Shown: positions 8,689 to 16,601 of the stretch, in pieces
How the letters are laid out: the number at the start of each line of letters is the position of its first letter
How positions within the stretch are numbered: the stretch's first letter is position 1
Assembly: GCF_010586825.1 (NCBI RefSeq)
Contig: NZ_JAAAGB010000001.1
Span: forward strand, 434,001 to 498,000
Direction: 5' to 3'
Origin: Draconibacterium mangrovi
Lineage (GTDB): Bacteria > Bacteroidota > Bacteroidia > Bacteroidales > Prolixibacteraceae
Length of the DNA: 64,000 bases
Notes under the pieces: generated by a model
Database searches by the model: none
Told to the model about the DNA's origin: nothing
The model's input: the letters and a program-made list of their open reading frames with translations, nothing else
Made by a program: the position numbers and the translations under genes

Positions 8689-10119
8689 TTATTTTTTTGT
8701 GATTTTGCTCGTTACTTTTCCATCGGCAAAACGTGTTTCCAGTTCTTCTCCAACTGCCACATCTTTGCTCGATTTTATTATTTTACCTTCTTTCAAAGTT
8801 AGTGTAAATCCTCTTTTCAATACATTCTCAGGATTCAATAAACGTACTGAATTTTCGTTTATCAGAATACGATCACGCTCTTTTGCAAGCACATTTCGTA
8901 CACGGCCCGATAACAGATCCTGCTGATGATTCAGTTTTGCATCCGCTTTAAACACAGCCTCTCCAACAAGTCGCCTCAGAATCCGTTGTGTTTTGCCGAT
9001 ATTGTTCTTCGCTTCCACAAACCACACCGAAAGCCCGGAATCAAGATGATGTCTCAGTTCAGTCAACTCGTTGTGCTTTTTAAACGAAAACAGACTCACA
9101 TTTTGCTGTAGTTCGTTACCGCGTTTGCTTAACTCTCGTTGCCTGTCGTTAATAAAATCGGCTACTGAATATTTTAAACCTTCGGCTACTTGTTCCAGCT
9201 TTTCCTGCTGCGTATCCAATGTTTCGCGGGTTAGCTGCACAATGCCATTTTCCAGTTCCAGTAAACGTTCGTAGTAGCGCTCAACCCCGCTAACAAAAAA
9301 TTCGGCTACGGCAGTTGGCGTTTTCATGCGGGTATGTGCCACCAGATCGATGATGGTATCATCCTTTTCGTGGCCAATTCCGGTAATCACCGGCAACGAA
9401 AACTGGGTAATATTCATGGCCAGGTCGTAGTCATCAAAACTACTCAGATCGGCTGTGGCACCACCACCACGTATAATCGCAACCGCATCGAAAAAATCGT
9501 CGTGAGCAAAAATTCGTTCCAGCGCACGAATAATTGACGGCACGGTTTCGGCTCCCTGCATATAGGCTTCAAACAATTTGGTGTAGAATTTAAAACCGTA
9601 TTCGTTGTTTTCCAGCTGGTTCATAAAATCCTGGTACCCGGCAGCCGTTGCCGACGAAATAACAGCGATTTTTTGTGGCACCAGCGGCAACGCCAGTTCC
9701 TTGTTCATATCAAAAACACCTTCAGCCTTCAAACGATTTATAATCTCTTTTCGCTGCATGGCCATGTCGCCAACCGTGTAAGTGGGGTCGATGTCTTTAA
9801 TATTCAAACTCAAACCATACGCCGGATGATATTCAACCGTTGCCTGAACCAACACTTTTATACCCTCGGTAAAAAGCTGCCCGGTAGTGGTTTCGAAATA
9901 CGGTTTTAGCATGCGGTAAGTGTACGACCAGATTGTAGCCCGCGAACGCGCCGTTATTGTGTTTCCTTCCTTTTCAATCAACTCCAGGTAACAATGGCCG
10001 CTTCGGTTATGCTTTAACTCGCTCACTTCGGCAACTACCCACACCGTTCCCGGAAATGCATCAAGCAATGCATCTTTAATTAATCCGTTTAATTGAGAAA
10101 GGGTGAGCTGCTGGTTCAT
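8689..10119 (-). CDS. xseA: Exodeoxyribonuclease VII large subunit
   Basis: 476 aa. Residues 1-105 form the OB-fold nucleic-acid-binding domain (VWVVAEVSELKHNRSGHCYL). The catalytic domain has AVISSATAAGYQDF, IIRGGGATADLSSFDDYDLA and ITGIGHEKDDTIIDLVAHTR; about 290-400 is a long coiled coil that receives XseB; a small C-terminal beta segment follows. It acts in DNA repair and single-strand degradation. The start codon is 3 bases from the stop of the subtilase gene upstream, so the two are probably on one transcript, an odd pairing. Confidence 0.97.
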   Translation of the reverse strand: MNQQLTLSQLNGLIKDALLDAFPGTVWVVAEVSELKHNRSGHCYLELIEKEGNTITARSRATIWSYTYRMLKPYFETTTGQLFTEGIKVLVQATVEYHPAYGLSLNIKDIDPTYTVGDMAMQRKEIINRLKAEGVFDMNKELALPLVPQKIAVISSATAAGYQDFMNQLENNEYGFKFYTKLFEAYMQGAETVPSIIRALERIFAHDDFFDAVAIIRGGGATADLSSFDDYDLAMNITQFSLPVITGIGHEKDDTIIDLVAHTRMKTPTAVAEFFVSGVERYYERLLELENGIVQLTRETLDTQQEKLEQVAEGLKYSVADFINDRQRELSKRGNELQQNVSLFSFKKHNELTELRHHLDSGLSVWFVEAKNNIGKTQRILRRLVGEAVFKADAKLNHQQDLLSGRVRNVLAKERDRILINENSVRLLNPENVLKRGFTLTLKEGKIIKSSKDVAVGEELETRFADGKVTSKITKK

Positions 10120-10122
10120 TGT

Positions 10123-11760
10123 TTACCTGATTTTATTGATTTTAAAGGTTTCAATACTGTTTTTTGTTTTTAGAACAAGCAGAAAAATCCCCGGCTCTGC
10201 AGTTCCCAGATCATTCAACGTAACGGTTGGAGAAGCCGGAATTTTCCAGCTTTTTATCACCCGCCCATCCAGCGCATAAAGTTTTATATCGAGGTTGTCT
10301 GCCTGATGGTTTGTTGTAGCCTGCAGTTCAATCCGGTCTTGCACAGGATTTGGGAATACAATCCATGTTTTATTTTCTGAAGGGACTTCCACCGACAGGG
10401 GATTCAGCAAGGAAGTGGCTTCCCGCATATTGGGCACACCGTAACCCTGCAACGAATCGGGTGTTGAATACAGGTGCCCGCTTTTTTCCAGAGCATCCTT
10501 TATTTCTTCCGCCGATTTTTCAGGGTAGGCCTGCCACAGCGAGGCTGCCATACCTGCCAATACCGGCGAAGAGAATGAGGTTCCATTGGCCATTCCTACT
10601 GTTCCGTTAGATCGTTGCAAGACCGTTTGGTAGCCCATTGCCGACACATTTGGTTTTAAAGCCCCATCAACAGCCGGACCGGCAGATGAGAAATAGGCCG
10701 GTTCAAAATTCATATCCACCGCACCTACACCAATTACATTTGTTCCGTCGGATGGTGCCACAATACGAAACCAGGAATTATTCCGCTCGTTACCGGCACT
10801 TGAAAACACGAGTATACCCCGGGAAGCTGCAATATTGGCCCCGCGTGTTACACGTGTTGTTTTTCCGTCCATATCGGCATAAGTATGGTTGGTTGAGGCA
10901 TCCTGAAATTCGGTATACCCCAGCGAGGAATTAATAATATCAACACCAACGCTATCGGCAAACTCAGCTGCTGCCACCCAGTTGTCTTCTTCAACAATGT
11001 ATTCAGAATCATTGTCTTCCGAGCGCAATAACCAATACGAAGCTTTAGGTGCAGTGCCGATTAGTTCTCCGGGAATATTTCCTCCCATGCAGGAGAGTAC
11101 ACTCATACCGTGGTAATTGGTAGCATAAAAATCGACGGCGGGATTTACAAAATCCTTTGTTCCCAAAACCTGATTATTCACCCACAGGCTGTCGAAAGCC
11201 GGCAACTCATCAACTTTATAAAAGCCGGCATCCAGCACGGCAATTTGCATTCCCTGTCCGCGAAAGTTTTCATTGTGCAACAACTGTCCTTCCATTAATC
11301 CGACCTGATACACCGAACTACCATACAACGAAGTATCAATAGGTGCTGTATCAACAGAACTTTCGTCTGCAAACTTATTAAATGTACTTTTGGTACTTAT
11401 ATCGGGTTTAGTTAACTGTACTTCCCTGATAAAACTCCAGTACACAAGGCTGTCGGCCAAAGTAGCCGAATCGCAGCGCACAGTAATCCCATTCAACCAT
11501 TTTGAGGTATGCACCAACTCCACATCGAGCGTGAGCACCGAGTCGATATAATTCTGATTTACCGGAAGGTCTAATGAATCGATAGCAATATTTTGATTGA
11601 AACGGCGCTGTATAGCGCGCTCTGAAAGATACATTTCAGGATTGTCAAGCGAATACTCCGAATTATTTTTATCGGTAAAACCGATCCAGAAATAATTCTG
11701 CGCACTAACTTGTTGCAACCCCATTAACAGCGTGCCAAGGAGCAAAATTATATACCTCAT
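10123..11760 (-). CDS. Secreted subtilisin-like (S8) protease with type IX sorting domain
   Basis: 545 aa from the ATG at 11760, which gives a clean signal peptide (MRYIILLLGTLLMGLQQVSA). An ATG 66 bases upstream would bury that signal. The catalytic triad is visible as D177 (AVLDAGF), H217 (TNYHGMSV) and S395 (NGTSFSSP), with N324 (SAGNERN) as the oxyanion residue. The last about 85 residues (IVFPNPVQDRIELQA ... LYALDGRVIKSW ... GIFLLVLKT ... FKINKIR) are a T9SS type A C-terminal sorting domain. The enzyme should therefore be exported by Sec, taken across the outer membrane by the Por system, and anchored or released. It is followed 3 bases later by xseA. Confidence 0.93.
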   Translation of the reverse strand: MRYIILLLGTLLMGLQQVSAQNYFWIGFTDKNNSEYSLDNPEMYLSERAIQRRFNQNIAIDSLDLPVNQNYIDSVLTLDVELVHTSKWLNGITVRCDSATLADSLVYWSFIREVQLTKPDISTKSTFNKFADESSVDTAPIDTSLYGSSVYQVGLMEGQLLHNENFRGQGMQIAVLDAGFYKVDELPAFDSLWVNNQVLGTKDFVNPAVDFYATNYHGMSVLSCMGGNIPGELIGTAPKASYWLLRSEDNDSEYIVEEDNWVAAAEFADSVGVDIINSSLGYTEFQDASTNHTYADMDGKTTRVTRGANIAASRGILVFSSAGNERNNSWFRIVAPSDGTNVIGVGAVDMNFEPAYFSSAGPAVDGALKPNVSAMGYQTVLQRSNGTVGMANGTSFSSPVLAGMAASLWQAYPEKSAEEIKDALEKSGHLYSTPDSLQGYGVPNMREATSLLNPLSVEVPSENKTWIVFPNPVQDRIELQATTNHQADNLDIKLYALDGRVIKSWKIPASPTVTLNDLGTAEPGIFLLVLKTKNSIETFKINKIR

Positions 11761-11904
11761 TCTTATAAAATGTTCTATTCTTTGTGCAACGAGAAGTTTG
11801 CTTAGCTCCCAAAACGACGCCATCAAAAGTTTCTCTTACACCTTCCCAAATAAAAAAGCCAAGTTAATGAATAAATAGCTTTTTACCTTGAAGGGAAAAC
11901 AGTT

Positions 11905-12693
11905 TTATCGCTGCCGCTGATCGCGCATCATATATTCCGACGGGTCTTGCAAAAACTTTTCCGGATCGGGGATAGAACCTTTGTTTTTTTCCAGATCTTT
12001 CATTTTTAGGTTATCGACACTGTCGCGAACAGCCGGATTCAGAATTTGCCCGTTATCGTAATAAAGAGTGTACTGCAGGTTACCTTCTTTATCGAAGTAC
12101 TTCCATTCGCCGTGGCGGAGGTTATTACGGTATTCGGCAACCATTTCCTGACGGCCGTTTTCGTAACTCACCAGAAACAAACCATGCCGCATTCCCAGTT
12201 TCATCTTGCACTGCATGTAGGGTTCGCCACTTTTATAAAAAATCTGATAATCGCCGTCTTCCTGATTGTTTACCCACTCTTTTTCTTCCATTACTTCGCC
12301 GGTATCGTAATACTGATGCGATTTACCATATTTCAAACCAAGTTTATATTCTTCGTCGGCAGTAAGCTGTTCATTCTTGTAAATTTTCCAGACACCTTCC
12401 TTTTGCTGATTTACATAATTTCCTTCGGCTACTTTTTTGCGCCAAACATCAAATAGTTGCGTGTAGGCCGTGTCGCCTTTATACTCGATAAGTGCTTTAA
12501 CCTGCCCCCCGGGATGGTAACGTTTCCACTCTCCTACCGGTTTGTCATCCTTAAAATATCCTTCGTACAACAAACGCCCGTTATCCTGTTTTTTTTGCCA
12601 AAATCCCTGGCGCAAACCATTGGCATCAGTTTGGTTTGTTTGCGCAAAAACCAACGACGGAAGAAAGATCAATAAACCAAGTAAGTATCTCAT
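11905..12693 (-). CDS. Exported MORN/YwqK-like repeat protein
   Basis: 262 aa with a signal peptide (MRYLLGLLIFLPSLVFA). The body is a series of about 20-25-residue repeats of the type G..G.W..Y...G.......Y..G: RQGFWQKKQDNGRLLYEGYF, PVGEWKRYHPGGQVKALIEY, KEGVWKIYKNEQL, EDGDYQIFYKSGEPYMQC, RHGEWKYFDKEGNLQYTLYY. These are MORN-variant repeats, in the group annotated as YwqK antitoxin-like, but no toxin is nearby. The role is unknown; such repeats usually serve as binding platforms. The C-terminus (about 215-262) is charged and unstructured. Confidence 0.8.
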   Translation of the reverse strand: MRYLLGLLIFLPSLVFAQTNQTDANGLRQGFWQKKQDNGRLLYEGYFKDDKPVGEWKRYHPGGQVKALIEYKGDTAYTQLFDVWRKKVAEGNYVNQQKEGVWKIYKNEQLTADEEYKLGLKYGKSHQYYDTGEVMEEKEWVNNQEDGDYQIFYKSGEPYMQCKMKLGMRHGLFLVSYENGRQEMVAEYRNNLRHGEWKYFDKEGNLQYTLYYDNGQILNPAVRDSVDNLKMKDLEKNKGSIPDPEKFLQDPSEYMMRDQRQR

Positions 12694-12745
12694 AACACAC
12701 TATTTTAGGTAGAACGCGAAATTAGGGATTTATTTCAGTTGGCAT

Positions 12746-12775
12746 AAAAAAAGCTTTCCATCAATCGATGAAAAT
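12746..12775 (-). terminator. Terminator of the small Tat-signal gene
   Basis: Read on the minus strand, TTTTCATC and GATGGAAA form an 8-bp stem (one G-U) with loop GATT, followed by GC and seven T. It lies about 30 bases after the stop at 12804. Confidence 0.7.
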
Positions 12776-12803
12776 CCTGCAACTATGTAAATAAAGTGTG
12801 TCC

Positions 12804-13166
12804 TTAGTAAATTTCTTTCGTCATTCGCTCAGTAGCAGTCATGTAGTAACGCGCAAAGTTATCGTCTTTCATAAAAACGGTAAGTTGCTCGCGCCAGCCT
12901 TCTGCTTCTTCCGACAGTTCTGCAATACGTCGACCGGCTTCTTTATCGTTTGGATCTGCACGAAATGCTTTAATCACCGGGATAAATTCATCCATCCAGT
13001 CTTCGTAACGATCCATCAGTTTTTGCTGATCGCTTTCCAACGGAAATTCAGTTTTATCGTTTAATACTTTTGCTGAAAGCTTTTCTCCTGCCACAACACC
13101 GGCTCCAAGGGTTAAGCCCAATTTTGTTAGAAAGCTCCTTCTGGTTTCTTCGTATTCGTTGCTCAT
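12804..13166 (-). CDS. Small protein with twin-arginine signal, unknown function
   Basis: 120 aa from the ATG at 13166. The N-terminus ETRRSFLTKLGLTLGAGVVA is a twin-arginine (Tat) signal, so the mature protein of about 95 residues is probably exported folded. The rest is acidic and helical (MDRYEDWMDEFIPVIKAFRA, EDEEAEGWREQL-like), ending MTATERMTKEIY. I do not recognise the family. The frame could extend 33 bases upstream, but the Tat motif then sits too far inside. It is flanked by its own terminator. Confidence 0.7.
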   Translation of the reverse strand: MSNEYEETRRSFLTKLGLTLGAGVVAGEKLSAKVLNDKTEFPLESDQQKLMDRYEDWMDEFIPVIKAFRADPNDKEAGRRIAELSEEAEGWREQLTVFMKDDNFARYYMTATERMTKEIY

Positions 13167-13485
13167 TTCTGCATTTTTTATTCCACATTTCACAAACACA
13201 ATTCTGGAGGGAAAGTTTACAAAAAGAGAATAAAAAAAACTCTTTCACCATCCGATGAAAGAGCCCTTATTTATCCTTTAGTCTATACTTATTTCACCTC
13301 TTCAAAAATAACTACTCTGACTTACTGCACATTACAATCCAATGAAACAAAAATGGCACAAATAAGTACTTAAACTTTTCAACTTACACATCATTACAAT
13401 TAGCAAAACAAGTACTACTGCTTCAAAACAGCTAAAAACAACATAACATATACTGAACTGGCACTCCCGAAATATTCAAATTGAA
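13167..13485. other. Intergenic region between Tat-signal gene and DUF3472 gene
   Basis: AT-rich spacer of 319 bases with a minus-strand terminator at 13231-13263 and otherwise no coding or structured signal. It should contain the promoter for the 12804-13166 gene. Confidence 0.6.
13231..13263 (-). terminator. Terminator at the 3' end of the downstream SusCD locus
   Basis: On the minus strand CTCTTTCA and TGAAAGAG form an 8-bp stem with an 8-base loop, followed by eight T. It lies about 220 bases after the DUF3472 stop and would end that transcript. Confidence 0.75.
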
Positions 13486-14826
13486 CTACTGCTGGGGCAA
13501 AGTGCTAAAGTCGATAGTTGGAACCACTCCCAAAACCGGGCGCTCGTGGTTGGTATCAACCACAGAAGTTTCGTTGAAAAACCCGCAGTTTTTTAAATAA
13601 AAACCATTGTCGCCGCTAATGTATCCTCCGGCGTAGTCCAAGCGTGCTTCATCGCGCGCTGTAGCATCAGCAGTAAACTTTGCTTTGGTAACTTCGTGCC
13701 ATGTACCGTTTGTATCGTAAACCCACTGGTTATTGTAGTAAGCCATACGTTCAATCGGTCCGGTTTTGGTATCGAAGTTTTCTAAGAACGAATACATACC
13801 GGTTAAATAGGTACTTGTTTTCGGACGTCGCCAGCTAGCAACAAAAAGCCACTCTTCCTGCTCGGTATCATAAAACCACGCTGAATAATCGGTTTTATTA
13901 TCGCCGCCTGGTTCACCTTTCAGTAAAAAACGGTAAGTAGTTCCGGCTTTCCAGTTCACCTGCATATAACTTTGTCCACCCGAACCTTCATTTCCAAAAT
14001 CGTTGGTGGTTGTATTTGCCCCTTTGGCAAGCAGTTGTACGCGCTGATCTTCAGGAATTGTACTTGGATCATCGGTAGAATAAGGGCTCCAAACCGAAAA
14101 CAGTACTCTGCGTTCAGACACAGAATTTACCTGCATTCCGAAGTAGCCTTGTCCAAAACCATTTGCCATGTAATACGAGCCAATTACATCGTTACCTTCA
14201 GGAACAGTGATCTCGTTGTAAAACCAAACTACATCCGATACCTCAGCAGGCACTATGTAACCTAAATGCACCGACGGTCCGCGGCGTCCCCAGTAAAAAT
14301 AATCTTCGTTTGAATAATGCACGCCTGATTTGCAAGCATCGCCACCAAGCGAAACAGATTCAATTGTTGCAAACTGATCGGCAGTTTTATCTTCTCCCTG
14401 TAAATCGAGGTAATAATAGCCCGGCTCTGATACGGTGAATGTTCCAACAAATTCCATCCGGTTAGTGGTATTATCAAAAACAAGCTCTCTTGTTTCATTC
14501 AAAAAAGTGGCCTTTAGTGTAGAGCTACCGCTGCTTACTTTTCCCTTTACACCAATATGAATGCTACCTGCTGACTCCACCCGAAACCAGGTACGCAGAA
14601 TTGAAGATTTTGAACTCCAGTTGAAATTTTTAAAATCGTCAGTTTTTAACTGGTTTCCACCAACATTGGTAACAAACCAACTGTTTCCTTCGCACGGAAT
14701 TTGGTGTGACATTGTTGGTATTTCCTCTACTTGTACCTCATCTTTTTGGCATGAAATAACCGAAAGTGGAAAAACCAATAATACAAATAACAAATTCAGT
14801 CTAAATTTTTGTCTCATCTGTCTCAT
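13486..14826 (-). CDS. DUF3472 lipoprotein of the SusCD locus
   Basis: 446 aa with a lipoprotein signal (LLFVLLVFPLSVISC, lipid Cys near residue 26). Residues about 45-165 look like the DUF5077-type beta domain, the rest like DUF3472 (YFYWGRRGPSVHLGYIVP, WFYNEITVPEGNDVIGSYYM, WKAGTTYRFLLKGEP, YLTGMYSFLENF). Proteins of this type occur in glycan-utilisation loci and are thought to bind or process sugars at the surface, but no activity is established that I can name. It is last in its locus, separated from SusD by a terminator-like hairpin. An ATG at residue 4 (14817) is an equally good start. Confidence 0.8.
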   Translation of the reverse strand: MRQMRQKFRLNLLFVLLVFPLSVISCQKDEVQVEEIPTMSHQIPCEGNSWFVTNVGGNQLKTDDFKNFNWSSKSSILRTWFRVESAGSIHIGVKGKVSSGSSTLKATFLNETRELVFDNTTNRMEFVGTFTVSEPGYYYLDLQGEDKTADQFATIESVSLGGDACKSGVHYSNEDYFYWGRRGPSVHLGYIVPAEVSDVVWFYNEITVPEGNDVIGSYYMANGFGQGYFGMQVNSVSERRVLFSVWSPYSTDDPSTIPEDQRVQLLAKGANTTTNDFGNEGSGGQSYMQVNWKAGTTYRFLLKGEPGGDNKTDYSAWFYDTEQEEWLFVASWRRPKTSTYLTGMYSFLENFDTKTGPIERMAYYNNQWVYDTNGTWHEVTKAKFTADATARDEARLDYAGGYISGDNGFYLKNCGFFNETSVVDTNHERPVLGVVPTIDFSTLPQQ

Positions 14827-14837
14827 CTGTTTGCTGT

Positions 14838-14888
14838 TAAAAAAATCAGGCTTTCGCTGATGTAAATATACACCACAAAAGCCTGATT
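14838..14888 (-). terminator. Hairpin plus T-run between SusD and the DUF3472 gene
   Basis: On the minus strand AATCAGGCTTT and AAAGCCTGATT form a perfect 11-bp stem around a 23-base loop, followed by seven T. It begins about 18 bases after the SusD stop and ends only 12 bases before the DUF3472 start. It probably lets only part of the transcription continue into the last gene. Confidence 0.8.
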
Positions 14889-14906
14889 TATTATCTATAT
14901 AATTGA

Positions 14907-16568
14907 TTACGGATTTTGAATTAAATTCGGTTGTGCCAAAATCTGTGGCTCAGGAATATAATCCACTACACGTGGGCTGCTTGCAGGCACTGTTAACAGT
15001 GGGTTTGCTCCCCTGTCGTGAGTTCCGGGATATTTTCTATCCAATGTTAAACCATTTCTGAAAATATCGTAACGACGGTGAGCTTCGAAAGCCAATTCTA
15101 AACGACGCTCATCAAGAACAAGATCAAGAATTGTTTTTCCTTCAGGAACGTCATCGTAAGTAGGAATATTTGCTCTTTCTCTGATCAGGTTAACATCTGC
15201 AAGAGCACCATCGGTATCGCCTGTTTTTGCGCGGGCTTCTGCACGGTTTAGGTACATTTCGGCTAAGCGAGAAATAATTGGCGAGAACAATTGTGGCTGA
15301 CCTTCCTGGTTCGAACATTTAATTACGAAGAACTTAGGATAACCCTGACGTACCGGCATTTTTTTATCTAGGCGCACATAGGTTTTTCCGCTAATGAATT
15401 CGCCTTGGGTAATGTAATATTTTGTAACACCATCAACGTCTTCGGTCATTACAGTTTGCGTTCCGTTGTACTCGTACTCCCAGCTGTCGCCGTTGTTTGT
15501 AACATCGTACATTTTAAACATTCTCGAACCAGCAGGAGAAGATTTGTCGTACGAATAAGTAATCTCGTAAGTGTCGCCATCGATGTACTGCGGATCGATA
15601 AATTTGTGTCTTCTGTCACTTGGATTTTCATCCAGCAAGTCGCGGTAAGGTTCTGAAGCGTACATTTCGCCCCAGCCAACTCCATCGATTGTTGCATACA
15701 TTCCACCAAACGCATACCAACCGTAGTCGTCTTCGTCTTTTAAGGCGCGGCAAGCGAAAATAACTTCCGAGTTATCTTCAGGAACCATCGTTGGGAAAGT
15801 TTCGTAATCCGATCCCTGCAACAGAGCGAAATTGTTTGATTCAATAACTTCGGTAGCAAAACTTGATGCTTTTGCATTGTCTTCCATGTACAAGTACACT
15901 CTCGACAACAATGCTTTTGCAGCTTGTTCCGAAGCATAAATATTGTATTCAGAATCAACACGTTTAAAGTTGCTCATCAGTTCAGCTGCTGTTGTCAGGT
16001 CTTCGATGATCAGATCGTAAACCTCTTGTACAGTGGCACGCGGAGGCATGTTGTCTACATCAGGTTCTGCATCTAAAACGATAGGTACACCTAAGTTGTT
16101 GGCAGGATCCTGATTGTAAGGACGCCCCCAAATATTTACCAGGTTAAAGTAGAAGAAAGCACGCAGGTAATACATTTCACCAATTACGTGGTTCATACGA
16201 TCGGTTCCTTCCTGCGCTTTATCAATTACTTTATTGGCGTTAACAATACCTTTGTAACAGGTTGACCACAAGCTATTCAAGTGATAGTTTGTTGGTGTAT
16301 GCTGGTAGTTGTACATGTAGTACAAATGGTCGGTAGTTGATCCGCTAAGCGCAATGTTATCGCCACCAAATTCGCCATGAAAATGGTAAGGGCGCATAAA
16401 TTCATTGGTTTTTAATAGGGCATAGGTTCCTAATGCTGCTGCCTCAATTCCTAATTCGTCGGCAAACACCATTTCGTCTGATAAATCCTGAAACGGATCT
16501 CTTGTAATATCGCAGGCTGCGAAAGAGAGCGCAACAAGAATGGCTATAAAAGAATATATTTTTTTCAT
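14907..16568 (-). CDS. SusD/RagB-family glycan-binding lipoprotein (locus 1)
   Basis: 553 aa from the ATG at 16568, which gives the lipoprotein signal MKKIYSFIAILVALSFAAC; a start 18 bases upstream is possible. SusD features: an N-terminal TPR-like helical region (YYLRAFFYFNLVNIWGRPYN, AKALLSRVYLYMEDNAK), LAEMYLNRAEARAKTGD, and the C-terminal LDLVLDERRLELAFEAHRRY followed by DIFRNGLTLDRKYPG. It sits on the cell surface as a lid on the SusC barrel and captures the substrate. It starts about 33 bases after the SusC stop. Its C-terminus closely resembles that of the SusD at 24726-26198, so the two pairs are paralogues. Confidence 0.94.
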   Translation of the reverse strand: MKKIYSFIAILVALSFAACDITRDPFQDLSDEMVFADELGIEAAALGTYALLKTNEFMRPYHFHGEFGGDNIALSGSTTDHLYYMYNYQHTPTNYHLNSLWSTCYKGIVNANKVIDKAQEGTDRMNHVIGEMYYLRAFFYFNLVNIWGRPYNQDPANNLGVPIVLDAEPDVDNMPPRATVQEVYDLIIEDLTTAAELMSNFKRVDSEYNIYASEQAAKALLSRVYLYMEDNAKASSFATEVIESNNFALLQGSDYETFPTMVPEDNSEVIFACRALKDEDDYGWYAFGGMYATIDGVGWGEMYASEPYRDLLDENPSDRRHKFIDPQYIDGDTYEITYSYDKSSPAGSRMFKMYDVTNNGDSWEYEYNGTQTVMTEDVDGVTKYYITQGEFISGKTYVRLDKKMPVRQGYPKFFVIKCSNQEGQPQLFSPIISRLAEMYLNRAEARAKTGDTDGALADVNLIRERANIPTYDDVPEGKTILDLVLDERRLELAFEAHRRYDIFRNGLTLDRKYPGTHDRGANPLLTVPASSPRVVDYIPEPQILAQPNLIQNP

Positions 16569-16601
16569 CTTAATACTGTTATTCATGAATACTGTTTTTG
16601 C

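Noticed and set aside
11905-12693. Antitoxin of a toxin-antitoxin pair (YwqK label)
   Set aside because: There is no toxin-like neighbour, and the protein has a signal peptide; the MORN-like repeats explain the label.
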